A stretch of 64,000 nucleotides of DNA from Bradyrhizobium tropiciagri (lineage in GTDB: Bacteria > Pseudomonadota > Alphaproteobacteria > Rhizobiales > Xanthobacteraceae), in contig NZ_JAFCKH010000007.1 of the NCBI RefSeq assembly GCF_018130505.1, positions 1 to 64,000 of the forward strand. Reading direction: 5' to 3'. Under the pieces are notes generated by a model that was not told the DNA's origin, did no database searches, and saw only the letters and a program-made list of their open reading frames with translations. The first letter of the stretch is position 1, and each line of letters begins with the position of its first letter. Position numbers and translations under genes: made by a program. This document shows positions 9,532 to 18,093 of the stretch, piece by piece.

Positions 9532-9798
9532 TCACAGGAAATCCCGAAGGCGGGACAACTCGACAATGTGCTCCGGCGACAGAATCTCCGGCACCAGCGG
9601 TGCCTGAGGCACCGTGCGGATCTCATAGAGGTGCCGGGTCTTCTCCGGCTTGGCCATGAATTCGCGGATGCACTCGTCCAGCGTGGCGTCGGCAACCATG
9701 TATGGCATGCGATCCTCGCGGCGGGCATTGCCGAGCGAGGGCCATTTGTAGAGACGCGCGGACGCACCGAAGTTCAGTTGGGAGATGTCGTCGGACAT
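9532..9798 (-). CDS. Small hypothetical protein (88 aa)
   Basis: The product is 88 residues, soluble and without a signal peptide, beginning MSDDISQLNFGASARLYKWP and ending VELSRLRDFL. The composition is like a normal folded protein rather than a GC-rich shadow frame. It lies 110 bp upstream of the wHTH/membrane gene on the same strand and may share its transcript. The ribosome site is weak. No domain is recognised. Confidence 0.6.
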   Translation of the reverse strand: MSDDISQLNFGASARLYKWPSLGNARREDRMPYMVADATLDECIREFMAKPEKTRHLYEIRTVPQAPLVPEILSPEHIVELSRLRDFL

Positions 9799-10013
9799 GG
9801 TTCATCGCAGATGGAGTAGTCGAATCAATTGCAAAATGGCACGCGCAAACGGAATGAATAAGATCAGGCGCTGCCGCGCCGAGGCCAATCGGCCGCACGC
9901 CTCTCGGTCCAGCCCGAGCGGCAGGCGGCCGACCGGCGACCATTATGATCGTAATTTCTTACCAAAGCCCAGCACGGGCCTTCTTTTGCTGCGGTGCGGC
10001 TCGCAGCGGCAAA

Positions 10014-10229
10014 CTACCCCCGCGCCAAATCCCGTAGCCGTCTTCGCTCCTTGTAGAGAGGTGGAAAAGGCGTCCCGAGTTCGCGAGCTTTGACCCGCAC
10101 CGACTGAATCGACCGGTTCAGAGCTGCGGCGGCGCGAGTTGAGCTGGCACGAGCGGCGATCAAGGTCTGCAGCCGTCTTGTATCTTCATCCGACCAATGG
10201 TGAGAGCGGCGGCCCATACCGGAAAACAT
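10014..10229 (-). CDS. Small putative DNA-binding protein (Myb/SANT-like helix-turn-helix)
   Basis: The product is 71 residues, basic and helix-rich. The core HHWSDEDTRRLQTLI, followed by ALNRSIQSVRVKARELGTPF, matches the pattern of small SANT/Myb-like or GcrA-like helix-turn-helix proteins common in rhizobia: a Trp-containing first helix, then a recognition helix with VRxKARELG. The start could be the ATG at 10229 or the Met five codons later. It stands alone in a gene-poor stretch. Assignment rests on pattern only. Confidence 0.55.
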   Translation of the reverse strand: MFSGMGRRSHHWSDEDTRRLQTLIAARASSTRAAAALNRSIQSVRVKARELGTPFPPLYKERRRLRDLARG

Positions 10230-10837
10230 TTTCGAGATCGGCGAGTTCCTGTTCTGGTGCGCGGCGCGCGAAAGCGAACGATAAAGTCCCAGCGCCTTGG
10301 GGAAAGGGCGCTGGGACTAAGACGGATGATTGCGCGCGTCGGGGGCGGACTCGGCGCCTCCATCCAATTGCCTAATTTTCCCAAAGCTGAAACGTTCCTC
10401 CCCGTGTGAAAATTGCGCCAGGCGCGATTGCCGCGACCACAGGCAAGGCCGGGCCTCAGTCGGCGGCCGTTCATCTCGGATGCCGTCCTTTTGGGCGGCC
10501 GCTTATCCAGATCGGCACTGTGGCGAGGACGGTCTTGCGCGCCAACACCGAGACGGCTCCGGCCGTGGGCCTTGGGGGCTAAACGACCGAAGGCCGTCCC
10601 AGATCGGGTGCGGCAGGCACCCGACAATCCCAACGGTGTCGTTTCCCGAAAGGTTCCTGTTGCCATTTCTTCCCATCCTCGATCGCCTCTCGGCGCGAGG
10701 TGCGGCGGACGGGCCGGAGCCGTCTCACTCGCGCTCCGCCCCCGTGGTTCTCCGGGGATGAATTCCTGTCGCAGTCCGCGCACGATGCCCTCGGCAGCCA
10801 AGGGCTGCGGGGACATTCGTCAATTGCAGGACTTGAA
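10230..10837. other. Gene-poor stretch with one strong hairpin
   Basis: Open frames here are Arg/Pro/Ser-rich shadows on both strands with no plausible ribosome sites. The only clear structure is the inverted repeat at 10285-10318. No tRNA, mobile element or known RNA family was recognised. Confidence 0.5.
10285..10318 (-). terminator. Perfect 12-bp hairpin, possible terminator of a minus-strand transcript
   Basis: AGTCCCAGCGCC (10285-10296) and GGCGCTGGGACT (10307-10318) are perfect reverse complements around a 10-nt loop. On the minus strand the stem is followed by TTTATCG, a weak U-tract. No minus-strand gene is evident upstream, so it may end a small RNA or be a dispersed palindrome. Confidence 0.45.
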
Positions 10838-11014
10838 ATGCAGGACTTGCGGGCTGCACTGGAGAGGCTTCGTATCGAGGCGGAGGAATGCGAACTGATC
10901 AGCAAGCTGGCGACCAACCAAGCCAAGAAGGATCTGTTCGCAAAGTTGGCCGCCCACCATCGAACCCTCGCCGGAGAGGTTGAGCGGGCGATGAAGTCTG
11001 GCCCGAAGGGCTAA
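10838..11014 (+). CDS. Small hypothetical helical protein (58 aa)
   Basis: The ATG at 10838 gives a 58-residue product with a helical, charge-rich sequence (MQDLRAALERLRIEAEECEL, later KKDLFAKLAAHHRTLAGEVE). The frame is open upstream to 10700, but that part is Arg/Pro-rich and looks untranslated. Small proteins of this type recur in Bradyrhizobium genomes; no function is known to me. Confidence 0.55.
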   Translation: MQDLRAALERLRIEAEECELISKLATNQAKKDLFAKLAAHHRTLAGEVERAMKSGPKG

Positions 11015-11092
11015 GGCGCCGCCGAGGAACCTTACGGCTCGTCAATGTTTGAACTCCCGTTGCGGGCAGATGCATTGACGAGAGAATCCGAC

Positions 11093-11296
11093 ATGGGCGA
11101 GCAACGCCGCCGTTTCAAGCAACCGGCAATCCTTGAACATCGATTGGCTGACGTGGCCCAGAGGCTCCGGAAAGAGGCACAAGGGACGCCGCCCGGTATC
11201 GCCCGTGATCGCCTTATCCGCCAAGCTCGACTGGCCGAAACAGCCTCGCAAATGAGCGAGTGGCTGCGGGCACCAGTCTCGCGGTCGTCGGCTTAG
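11093..11296 (+). CDS. Small hypothetical protein (67 aa)
   Basis: From the ATG at 11093 the product begins MGEQRRRFKQPAILEHRLAD. It continues with a conserved-looking RLRKEAQGTPPG and a C-terminal AETASQMSEWLRAP. An alternative ATG at 11045 would add 16 residues. It is basic, helical and soluble. The stop at 11294-11296 overlaps the start of the AGGAGG ribosome site of the membrane microprotein that follows, so the two are probably one transcript. Confidence 0.6.
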   Translation: MGEQRRRFKQPAILEHRLADVAQRLRKEAQGTPPGIARDRLIRQARLAETASQMSEWLRAPVSRSSA

Positions 11297-11309
11297 GAGG
11301 GCGGCGACC

Positions 11310-11420
11310 ATGCACGCCAAACACCATCATTTCGACAGCGTCGAGATTGCCTTCGTATGCGCGGCTGTGGTGTCGTTTGCGGCGCTGGTCGCGAGCGTGA
11401 GCTGGCTCTTTATGCGATAA
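11310..11420 (+). CDS. 36-residue single-span membrane microprotein
   Basis: A perfect AGGAGG (11295-11300) lies 9 bp before the ATG at 11310. The frame runs to TAA at 11418-11420. The product starts MHAKHHHFDSVE, has one hydrophobic span (IAFVCAAVVSFAALVASVSW, residues 13-32) and ends LFMR. The His cluster before the span could bind metal. It lies 13 bp after the preceding small gene. The start site, spacing and clean span argue for translation; the role is unknown. Confidence 0.6.
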   Translation: MHAKHHHFDSVEIAFVCAAVVSFAALVASVSWLFMR

Positions 11421-11632
11421 CGCCGCTCCAGTCAGCACAGGCCCATTCGCCCAACGGGACAGTTCGTCCGTGACATCCCGGTGCCGTCGAAGAGCCGCGG
11501 TTGATTGCGAGTCTGTCAGCCACACCGTGCGGACTCGATTGCCGGAGCTGGCAAAGCGCCGCGCCGAGATGCTGATCAAGCGAAAGTTGAAAGAGAGAAT
11601 TCGCCCGGTCTAAGGCCGCCTCGGTGGAGGGC

Positions 11633-11725
11633 TGGCGGAGAGGGAGGGATTCGAACCCTCGATACAGCTTGAGACCGTATGACGCTTTAGCAAAGCGTTG
11701 CCTTCAGCCACTCGGCCACCTCTCC
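11633..11725 (-). tRNA. tRNA-Ser (anticodon GCU)
   Basis: Read on the minus strand, the acceptor arms GGAGAGG and CCTCTCC pair (11719-11725 with 11637-11643). The anticodon stem ACGCT/AGCGT encloses TTGCTAA, giving anticodon GCU for AGC/AGU codons. A long variable arm typical of class II tRNAs and a GGTTCGAAT T-loop follow. The CCA end is encoded (complement of TGG at 11633-11635). Confidence 0.95.
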
Positions 11726-11976
11726 AATGGCGCCGATATGCCCGAGTGGGCGCTGAGCCGCAAGCGGCAGATTGAGATAGCGGCAGGATGATTTGGTGGC
11801 GGCTCCGGGGCAGCTTGGCTCAAGTGTAGCCGCGCACCTTCATGCGGGGAGCGATCGATCTGCCGTCGGCTTGAGCCGATGTCATAAAATATAAGAAATA
11901 ACAATAAGTTATGTAATAATTCGATGCGGTTGCGCGAGGCCGGTCACAACCCTGTTGAAAACCGGCCGCCTCCGGA

Positions 11977-14520
11977 TCATTCCACGGTGCCGCCGCGGCG
12001 CAGGTCGGCCTCGATCTGCAGCCTGGTGCCGCCGCCGAAGCGGGCGCGGTAGACCTGCAGGTTCTCCATGATGCGCTGGACGTAGTTCCGCGTCTCCGAG
12101 AACGGAATCAGCTCGACCCAGTCGACGGCGTCGACCTTGGGATCGCGCGGATCGCCGTAGCGCTCGATCCACTTCTTCACGCTGCCGCGGCCGGCATTGT
12201 AGGCGGCGAAGGTCAGGATGTAGGAGCCGCGATAGTCCTCGAGCAGGCCGCCGAGCTCGGCGGCGCCGAGCATCGCATTGTAGACCGGGTCGGTCTTCAT
12301 GCGCTGGAGGTCGAAGCCGATGCCGGCGCGCTTGCAGACGTAACGGCCGGCGTCCGGCGTCACCTGCATCAGCCCGTAGGCCTGGGCCGGCGACACCACG
12401 GCCGGATTGAACGCGCTCTCCTGGCGCGCGATGGCGTAGACGATGCTTGGCTCGACCTCCGGTCCGACCTGGCGGAAGGAGGGGATGCCGTTGATCGGGT
12501 AGGCGTAGTGGTCGAACGGCAGCCCGCGATTGAGCGCGGCCTTGCCCATCAGCAGCATGCCGCGTGCATCGCCGTGCCTCACCGTCAGCTCGCCGAGCCC
12601 GGCCAGCGCTTCCGGATCGCCATTGTCGCCCATGTCGCCGAAGATCGGGATCGCGAGCTCGCGCTCGTCGATGTCGTAGAGCAGCGCCACCGCGCGCACG
12701 ATCTCCAGCCGGTCGGCGCCGCGGCCGCGCGGCACGCCGTTCAGCTCGATCTGCGGCAGTCCGAGCTTGGCGCGCGCGAGCTGGCCGTAATAACTGGTCG
12801 ATTGCTCGGCGGCGCGGCCATAGGCGGCGCGTGCCTCCTGGCTGCGGCCGGCGGCTTCCGCGGCGCGGCCCTGCCAATAGCCGGCGCGTGCCAGCGCGGT
12901 CGGGTTGGCGCTGCCGACGCCGATCCGCGCGAAGTGCTGGGCGGCGACCGCCGGGTCCTTGAGGAAGCGCAGCGCGATCCAGCCGGCGGTGAATTCCTGC
13001 TCGGTCTTGTAGATGTCGCGTGCCGGCAGCGCCGCGTCGCGTGCGATCAGATAGGCCGAGCGGTACTCGCCGACGTCGATCATCTTGCGCGCCAGCAGGC
13101 GGCGCTCGATCCACCATTCGTCGACGTTGAAGAGGCGGGCGCCGTCCTTCGGCGCGCCCAGCATCAACTGCGCGGCCTCGGTGAACTTCTCCTCGCGGCG
13201 CAGCAGCTGGATCCTGGCAAACATGTAGCCGGTGTCGCCGGACAGCTCGCGCGGTACTTCCTCGAGCAGCGCGCGCAGGTTTCCGCCCTTGCGGTTGGCG
13301 GCGATCCGCGCCTTGGCCAGTGCCACATAGCCGGAGCCGAGGCGCCTTGCCGCGCGCATGCCGGCCGCCTCGTTGTCGGTGCCGTAGAGCATGGTGTCCA
13401 TGCGCGCCTTGTGGTCGCCGGCGGTCAGGAACGATCCGAACAGGTCGAGCGCGGTGGTCTCGGTGTCCTCGCTCATCGGGTCGTTGCGCCACGCCTCGCG
13501 CACCAGGCGCTCGGCATTGGCGCGGTCGCCGCGCCCGATCATCACCTTGGCGAGCGCAAATCGGCCCTTGGCCGAGACCGGGGATTCATTCTGGAACCAG
13601 GCCCAGACCGCGGAATCGTCGCGGCGGTCGTCCCACAGCGCCGCCTCGATGCGGCGGCGGAGGAAGATCTGCGACGGCCAGCTCGGATTGCCGTCGAGGA
13701 AGGCGCGATAGCGCTCGACCGAGGCGCCGTTGTTGTCGCTGCGCAGGATCAGCCATTCGGCGAGCTTGCGCGCGACCGGATCCGACATCGAGGTCTCGAG
13801 CTCGGTGGCATCGCCCGGCTTGCGCTTGCGCAAGAGCTCGACGACGTTGGCGAGCGCCTCCTTGTCCGACTGCGAGGTCGACGAGGTCGCGGCCAGCGCC
13901 GCGGGCGCGACCGGCTTGCGCACGGCCGGAGCGGCATGCTGACGGGTCGCCGGGACCAGTGCAGGGGCGGCGGTAGCGGCCGGCACCGGCTTATGCGTCA
14001 CGGTCGCGGTTGTAGCGGGGGCGGCGGGCTTGGAAGAAGTTGTCTTGGCAGCGCTGTCCTTGTGCGCACTGTCCTTATGCGCTGCGGCCTTGGGTGCGGT
14101 GCTCTTGGAAGTCGCGCTCTTGTCATGAGCGGCCTTGGTGTCGGTGGGCTTGGCATCGCCGGCTTTGCCATCGCCCGTCTTGGCAGCGCTGGGCTTGGCA
14201 GGGCTAGGCTTGGCCGCAGTGGCCTTGTGAGCGCTCGACTTGTCGTCGCCAGATTTGGCCGGGCTGGACTTGTCGCCGCTGGTCTTGGCTGCGGCCGGTT
14301 TTGACGCGGTTGCCTTGGGAGCCGTCTTGGCCGCAGCGGCCTTGGGGGCGGCCTTCGGGTCGGATGGCTTGGCCGCCGCGCTGTGCGCCGCCGGCTTGGC
14401 AGCAGGATCCTCATCGCCGGCCCAGGCATTGGCCGTGATCGCAACGAAGCCGACGAGGAGCGCCAGGCTGCCGGCCAGCGCGGTCGATCGCAATGTGCCT
14501 TCGCGGATGGAGCGGATCAC
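11977..14520 (-). CDS. slt: Soluble-type lytic murein transglycosylase with Ala/Lys-rich linker
   Basis: The 847-residue product cleaves the MurNAc-GlcNAc bond of peptidoglycan in the periplasm. The GTG at 14520 is chosen because it precedes a signal peptide (STALAGSLALLVGFVAITANAWA) and has an AGAGGG site upstream; the frame extends further but without signal features. Residues about 35-190 are a low-complexity Ala/Lys/Ser/Pro linker full of AAKPS- and KSGDDKSS-type motifs. The helical U-shaped domain follows, then the SLT catalytic domain (about 685-830) with ARQESAF (catalytic Glu701), GLMQVTP and AAYNAGRGSVKKW. Such a long histone-H1-like linker is unusual for Slt. It diverges from dapA. 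Confidence 0.92.
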   Translation of the reverse strand: MIRSIREGTLRSTALAGSLALLVGFVAITANAWAGDEDPAAKPAAHSAAAKPSDPKAAPKAAAAKTAPKATASKPAAAKTSGDKSSPAKSGDDKSSAHKATAAKPSPAKPSAAKTGDGKAGDAKPTDTKAAHDKSATSKSTAPKAAAHKDSAHKDSAAKTTSSKPAAPATTATVTHKPVPAATAAPALVPATRQHAAPAVRKPVAPAALAATSSTSQSDKEALANVVELLRKRKPGDATELETSMSDPVARKLAEWLILRSDNNGASVERYRAFLDGNPSWPSQIFLRRRIEAALWDDRRDDSAVWAWFQNESPVSAKGRFALAKVMIGRGDRANAERLVREAWRNDPMSEDTETTALDLFGSFLTAGDHKARMDTMLYGTDNEAAGMRAARRLGSGYVALAKARIAANRKGGNLRALLEEVPRELSGDTGYMFARIQLLRREEKFTEAAQLMLGAPKDGARLFNVDEWWIERRLLARKMIDVGEYRSAYLIARDAALPARDIYKTEQEFTAGWIALRFLKDPAVAAQHFARIGVGSANPTALARAGYWQGRAAEAAGRSQEARAAYGRAAEQSTSYYGQLARAKLGLPQIELNGVPRGRGADRLEIVRAVALLYDIDERELAIPIFGDMGDNGDPEALAGLGELTVRHGDARGMLLMGKAALNRGLPFDHYAYPINGIPSFRQVGPEVEPSIVYAIARQESAFNPAVVSPAQAYGLMQVTPDAGRYVCKRAGIGFDLQRMKTDPVYNAMLGAAELGGLLEDYRGSYILTFAAYNAGRGSVKKWIERYGDPRDPKVDAVDWVELIPFSETRNYVQRIMENLQVYRARFGGGTRLQIEADLRRGGTVE

Positions 14521-14942
14521 GGAAGCCCTCTGCGGCGCCGAATCACCTGGTCGTTCGGGCCATAAGTTCTTATTTGATTGAATATGTGCACAAAATACTA
14601 AGAAGCGTCGCCGTGCGGCTGTTTGCGCCAGCACCACGGCAAAATCGCGGCCGGAGCCGTTGCCGGGCCGGAGCACCGGAAGAAAGCGCGCCAAAACAAG
14701 ACCCTAGAGGCTCGATCTCGGAGGCCGCCAGAGACGCTGCTCGAGGCCGGACCAGCGGGAAAACCTCGAGAACAGCCCCTGGGCATAGGTACGGTGCGGC
14801 CCTTTCGCCTGTCCGCCAGACCCGGTATGAATTGCGTTTCACGGCGCTTTTCACATGCGCCGGCGCCCGGTCGCGGACGACAACACGCTGAAACGACGCT
14901 TCGCCGACCTAGCCTCAAGCCTGAAGCAATTGGAGGAACTCC
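14521..14942. other. Divergent intergenic region between slt and dapA
   Basis: An AT-rich patch (about 14565-14600) probably holds the slt promoter. The frames here on both strands are GC-driven shadows. The dapA ribosome site GGAGGA lies at 14933-14938. I see no hairpin or known RNA. Confidence 0.4.
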
Positions 14943-15833
14943 ATGGCAGCCAAGACAAAATTCCGGGGATCATTCACTGCCTTGGTGACGCCCTTCAAAA
15001 ACGGCGCGGTGGACGAGGCCGCGTTCCGCAGCCTCGTGAACTGGCAGATTGACGAAGGCACGCACGGCCTGGTGCCGGTCGGCACCACCGGCGAGAGCCC
15101 GACGCTGAGCCATGACGAGCACAAGCGGGTGGTCGAATGGTGCATCGAGGAGGCAAGGGGCCGGGTGCCGGTGATCGCCGGGGCCGGCTCGAACTCGACC
15201 AAGGAAGCCATCGAGCTCGCCGAGCATGCCGAGAAGGCGGGCGCGACCGCGGTGCTGGTGGTGACGCCCTATTACAACAAGCCGACCCAGGAAGGCCTGT
15301 ACCAGCACTTCAAGGCGATCAACGACGCGATCGGGATTCCGATCATCATCTACAACATCCCGCCGCGCTCGGTGATCGACATGTCGGTTGCCACGATGAA
15401 GCGGCTGTTCGAGCTGAAGAACATCGCCGGCGTCAAGGACGCCACCGCGAGCATGGTGCGGGTCTCGCAGCAGCGCGCGGAGCTCGGCGAGGACTTCAAC
15501 CAGCTGTCGGGCGAGGACGCGACCATCATCGGCTACATGGCGCATGGCGGCCATGGCTGCATCTCGGTGACCTCGAACGTTGCGCCGCGGCTGTGCTCGG
15601 AATTCCAGACCGCCTGGCAGAAGGGCGACGTGAAGACCGCGCTCGCGATCCACGACAAGCTGATGCCGCTGCACACCAACCTGTTCATCGAGAGCAATCC
15701 GGCGCCGATCAAGTACGCGATGTCGCTGCTCGGCAAGCTGGACGAGAAGCTGCGCCTGCCGATGGTGCCGGTCACCGAAGCGACCCGCGCCGCGGTCCGC
15801 AGCGCCATGGTGCATGCCGGCCTGATCAACTGA
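14943..15833 (+). CDS. dapA: 4-hydroxy-tetrahydrodipicolinate synthase
   Basis: The enzyme condenses pyruvate with aspartate semialdehyde in lysine and diaminopimelate synthesis, in the cytoplasm. At 296 residues it is the usual length. The Schiff-base lysine is K165 in IAGVKDAT. The proton-relay tyrosine is Y137 in [10 protein letters not shown], and the pyruvate-binding GTTGESPTL sits at 47-55. GGAGGA lies 4 bp before the ATG. It starts a rightward series with mscL, smpB and a peroxiredoxin, and its opposition to slt places two cell-wall genes side by side. Confidence 0.96.
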   Translation: MAAKTKFRGSFTALVTPFKNGAVDEAAFRSLVNWQIDEGTHGLVPVGTTGESPTLSHDEHKRVVEWCIEEARGRVPVIAGAGSNSTKEAIELAEHAEKAGATAVLVVTPYYNKPTQEGLYQHFKAINDAIGIPIIIYNIPPRSVIDMSVATMKRLFELKNIAGVKDATASMVRVSQQRAELGEDFNQLSGEDATIIGYMAHGGHGCISVTSNVAPRLCSEFQTAWQKGDVKTALAIHDKLMPLHTNLFIESNPAPIKYAMSLLGKLDEKLRLPMVPVTEATRAAVRSAMVHAGLIN

Positions 15834-15892
15834 AGCCGCCGTGGAATGCCGTGAGCGAGACAGTACGTAACGCCGAGCAGAAGGGGATGGGC

Positions 15893-16309
15893 ATGCTGAA
15901 GGAATTCCGCGAGTTCGCCATGAAGGGCAATGTCGTCGACCTCGCCGTCGCCGTCATCATCGGCGCAGCCTTCGGCGCGATCGTCACTTCGCTGGTCGGC
16001 GACGTCATCATGCCGATCATCGGCGCGATCACCGGCGGCCTCGACTTCTCCAACTACTACATTCCACTCTCCGCGAAGGTGACGGCCGGCAACCTCGCAG
16101 ACGCCAAGAAGCAGGGCGCGGTGCTCGCCTACGGCAACTTCCTCACGCTGACCATCAACTTCCTGATCATTGCCTTCGTGCTGTTCATCGTGATCCGCCT
16201 GATGAACCAGTTCAAGCGCAAGGAAGAGGTCAAGCCCGCCGAGCCGCCGAAGCCGACCGCCGAAGTCGTGCTGCTGACGGAAATCCGCGACCTCCTCAAG
16301 AAGAGCTAA
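15893..16309 (+). CDS. mscL: Large-conductance mechanosensitive channel
   Basis: The product is a 138-residue homopentameric inner-membrane tension valve released on osmotic downshock. It begins [20 protein letters not shown], the amphipathic S1 helix and start of TM1, with [21 protein letters not shown] forming the pore constriction. A periplasmic loop and TM2 ([20 protein letters not shown]) follow, then the C-terminal helix ending [11 protein letters not shown]. The frame continues upstream through dapA but the true start is the ATG at 15893 with AAGGGG 6 bp before it. Only one base separates it from smpB. Confidence 0.95.
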   Translation: MLKEFREFAMKGNVVDLAVAVIIGAAFGAIVTSLVGDVIMPIIGAITGGLDFSNYYIPLSAKVTAGNLADAKKQGAVLAYGNFLTLTINFLIIAFVLFIVIRLMNQFKRKEEVKPAEPPKPTAEVVLLTEIRDLLKKS

Positions 16310-16310
16310 A

Positions 16311-16784
16311 GTGGCCGAAAAGAACGAACGCCCGATCAAGGTTGTCGCCGAGAACCGAAAGGCCCGCTTCAACTACGCAATCGAAGACACGATCGAGGCC
16401 GGCATCTCGCTGACCGGCACCGAGGTGAAGTCGATCCGCAACGGCAAGAGCACGATCGCGGAGTCCTATGCGGACTCCAAGAACGGCGAGATTTGGCTGA
16501 TCAACGCCAATATCCCGGAATATCTGCAGGCCAATCGCTTCAACCATGAGCCGAAGCGGCCGCGGAAGCTGCTGCTGCACCGCAAGCAGATCAACAAGCT
16601 GCTCGGTGCGGTCGACCGCGAGGGCATGACGCTCATTCCGCTCAAACTCTATTTCAACGAACGCGGCCGTGCCAAGCTGCTGCTCGCGGTCGCCAAGGGC
16701 AAGAAGCTGCACGACAAGCGCGAGACCGAGAAGAAGCGCGACTGGAGTCGCGAGAAGGGCCGCCTGATGCGGGCGCGGGGATAG
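16311..16784 (+). CDS. smpB: SsrA-binding protein
   Basis: SmpB binds tmRNA and brings it to stalled ribosomes for trans-translation. The product is 157 residues, starting with GTG at 16311 directly after the mscL stop. The OB-fold core shows [31 protein letters not shown], and [20 protein letters not shown]. The basic C-terminal tail [18 protein letters not shown] mimics the anticodon stem in the A site. No tmRNA gene was recognised in this window. Confidence 0.96.
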   Translation: MAEKNERPIKVVAENRKARFNYAIEDTIEAGISLTGTEVKSIRNGKSTIAESYADSKNGEIWLINANIPEYLQANRFNHEPKRPRKLLLHRKQINKLLGAVDREGMTLIPLKLYFNERGRAKLLLAVAKGKKLHDKRETEKKRDWSREKGRLMRARG

Positions 16785-16787
16785 GAC

Positions 16788-17363
16788 ATGACTCAACCCA
16801 GCCTCACCGAAGTCGACTGGAGCAAGATCCCGGCGCCGACGGACGACGGTGGAGCCGCGCATCTCACCGGCATGGCCGTCCCGCCGGTGACCCTGCGCGC
16901 CACCAACGATACGTCGGTGACGTTGTCGGCGCTCGACGGCCGCACCGTGGTGTTCGCCTATCCGCGCACTGGTGAGCCCGGCAAGATCGGCCTGGTCGAT
17001 GACTGGGACATGATCCCCGGCGCGCGCGGCTGCACGCCGCAGACCTGCGCGTTCCGCGACCTGTTCGCCGAGTTGAAGGCGGCCGGCGCCGCGCAGGTGT
17101 TCGGCCTGTCGACGCAGAGCAATGCCTACCAGACCGAGATGGCCGCGCGGCTGCATCTGCCGTTCCCGGTGCTGTCGGACGAGGCGCTGGAGATGACCCG
17201 CGCGTTGCGGCTGCCGACGATGTCGGTCGCCGGGCTGACGCTGATCAAGCGGCTCGCGCTGGTGATCGACGACGCGCGCATCACCCGCGTGTTCTACCCG
17301 GTGTTCCCGCCGGACCGGAACGCCGGCGATGTGCTGGAATGGCTGAAGGACAACCCTCGGTAG
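16788..17363 (+). CDS. Peroxiredoxin (AhpC/TSA, BCP-like)
   Basis: This 191-residue thioredoxin-fold protein probably reduces peroxides. RGCTPQTCAFRDLF (about 82-95) carries the peroxidatic Cys of the GCTxxxCxFRD type and a second Cys five residues later. VFGLSTQSNAYQTE and FPVLSDEALEM match the BCP/PrxQ fold. It begins 3 bp after smpB, so it is likely co-transcribed. The N terminus is longer than E. coli Bcp. No signal peptide. Confidence 0.85.
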   Translation: MTQPSLTEVDWSKIPAPTDDGGAAHLTGMAVPPVTLRATNDTSVTLSALDGRTVVFAYPRTGEPGKIGLVDDWDMIPGARGCTPQTCAFRDLFAELKAAGAAQVFGLSTQSNAYQTEMAARLHLPFPVLSDEALEMTRALRLPTMSVAGLTLIKRLALVIDDARITRVFYPVFPPDRNAGDVLEWLKDNPR

Positions 17364-17376
17364 AGTTGGCGTAGGT

Positions 17377-17424
17377 GCGTAGGGTGAGCAAAGCGCAGCG
17401 TGCCCACCATTGCCCACCCTACGC
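17377..17424. repeat. Intergenic palindrome, GTAGGGTG/CACCCTAC family
   Basis: GCGTAGGGTG...CACCCTACGC forms an imperfect inverted repeat between convergent genes. A related, longer copy is at 26440-26562. This is the common 'GTAGGGTGGGCAAAG' intergenic element of rhizobial genomes (recalled, not searched). It may also terminate both convergent transcripts. Confidence 0.7.
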
Positions 17425-17433
17425 TCTACGGCC

Positions 17434-18093
17434 TCAGCCCAGTTCCTTCCGCACGCTTGCGAACACCTTGCGGAACATGTCCGTCGTCAGCACGCCGGTG
17501 TTCGTGTTGTAGCGCGAGCAATGATAGCTGTCGTAGAGCTTAAACTGCCCGGCTATATGCACGTCACCGTGCTTAAAGGGCGTTGCCGCCAGGCGAAGCC
17601 CCAACGCTTTCACCGTTGATTCGTGGGCGATGCGCCCGAGCAGCACGATCGCGCGCAGCTTCGGCATCGTGGCGATGGTCGCGCTGAGGAACTGGCGGCA
17701 GGTGTTGATCTCTGCCGGCAGCGGCTTGTTCTGCGGCGGCACGCAGCGCACCGCATTGCTGATCCGGCAGTCGACCAGCTTCATGCCATCGTCCGGTCGC
17801 GCCTGATAGACGCCACTGGCAAAGCCGTATTCGAGCAAGGTCGCGTAGAGCAGGTCGCCGGCATAGTCGCCGGTGAACGGGCGGCCGGTGCGGTTGGCGC
17901 CCTGCATCCCCGGCGCCAGCCCGACGATCAGCAGCCGGGCGTTGGGATCGCCGAACGAGTCGACCGGCGAGTTGAACCAGCCCGGCTGGCGCGCCCGCGC
18001 CTCGGCGCGGAAGTCGGCGAGCCGGGGGCAAAGCTGACAGTTGCTGTCGGGTCGGGTGGCGGGGTTGACGAGATTACTCGTCGAAATCGTCAT
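17434..18093 (-). CDS. Uracil-DNA glycosylase, family 5 (UDGb) type with Fe-S cysteines
   Basis: The 219-residue product removes uracil or deaminated bases from DNA. Motif GLAPGMQGANRTGRPFTGDY matches family 5, which lacks the Asp/Asn of family 1. A CxxC near the N terminus (NCQLCPR) plus later Cys residues (VRCVPP, INTCRQ) fit a [4Fe-4S] cluster. The DNA-intercalating motif is YHCSRYNTNTGVL rather than the usual HPSxxN. The ATG at 18093 is chosen because the frame upstream runs inside the NYN gene. The start overlaps the end of the NYN gene by 20 bp, so translation is probably coupled. Confidence 0.85.
   Translation of the reverse strand: MTISTSNLVNPATRPDSNCQLCPRLADFRAEARARQPGWFNSPVDSFGDPNARLLIVGLAPGMQGANRTGRPFTGDYAGDLLYATLLEYGFASGVYQARPDDGMKLVDCRISNAVRCVPPQNKPLPAEINTCRQFLSATIATMPKLRAIVLLGRIAHESTVKALGLRLAATPFKHGDVHIAGQFKLYDSYHCSRYNTNTGVLTTDMFRKVFASVRKELG

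Noticed and set aside
11470-11613. Possible 47-codon Arg-rich ORF (GTG start) ending KRKLKERIRPV
   Set aside because: The last 25 codons look helical and gene-like, but no ribosome site or convincing start exists; it may be a gene remnant.
15137-15892. N-terminal extension of mscL through dapA
   Set aside because: It overlaps dapA out of frame, and MscL homology begins exactly at 15893.
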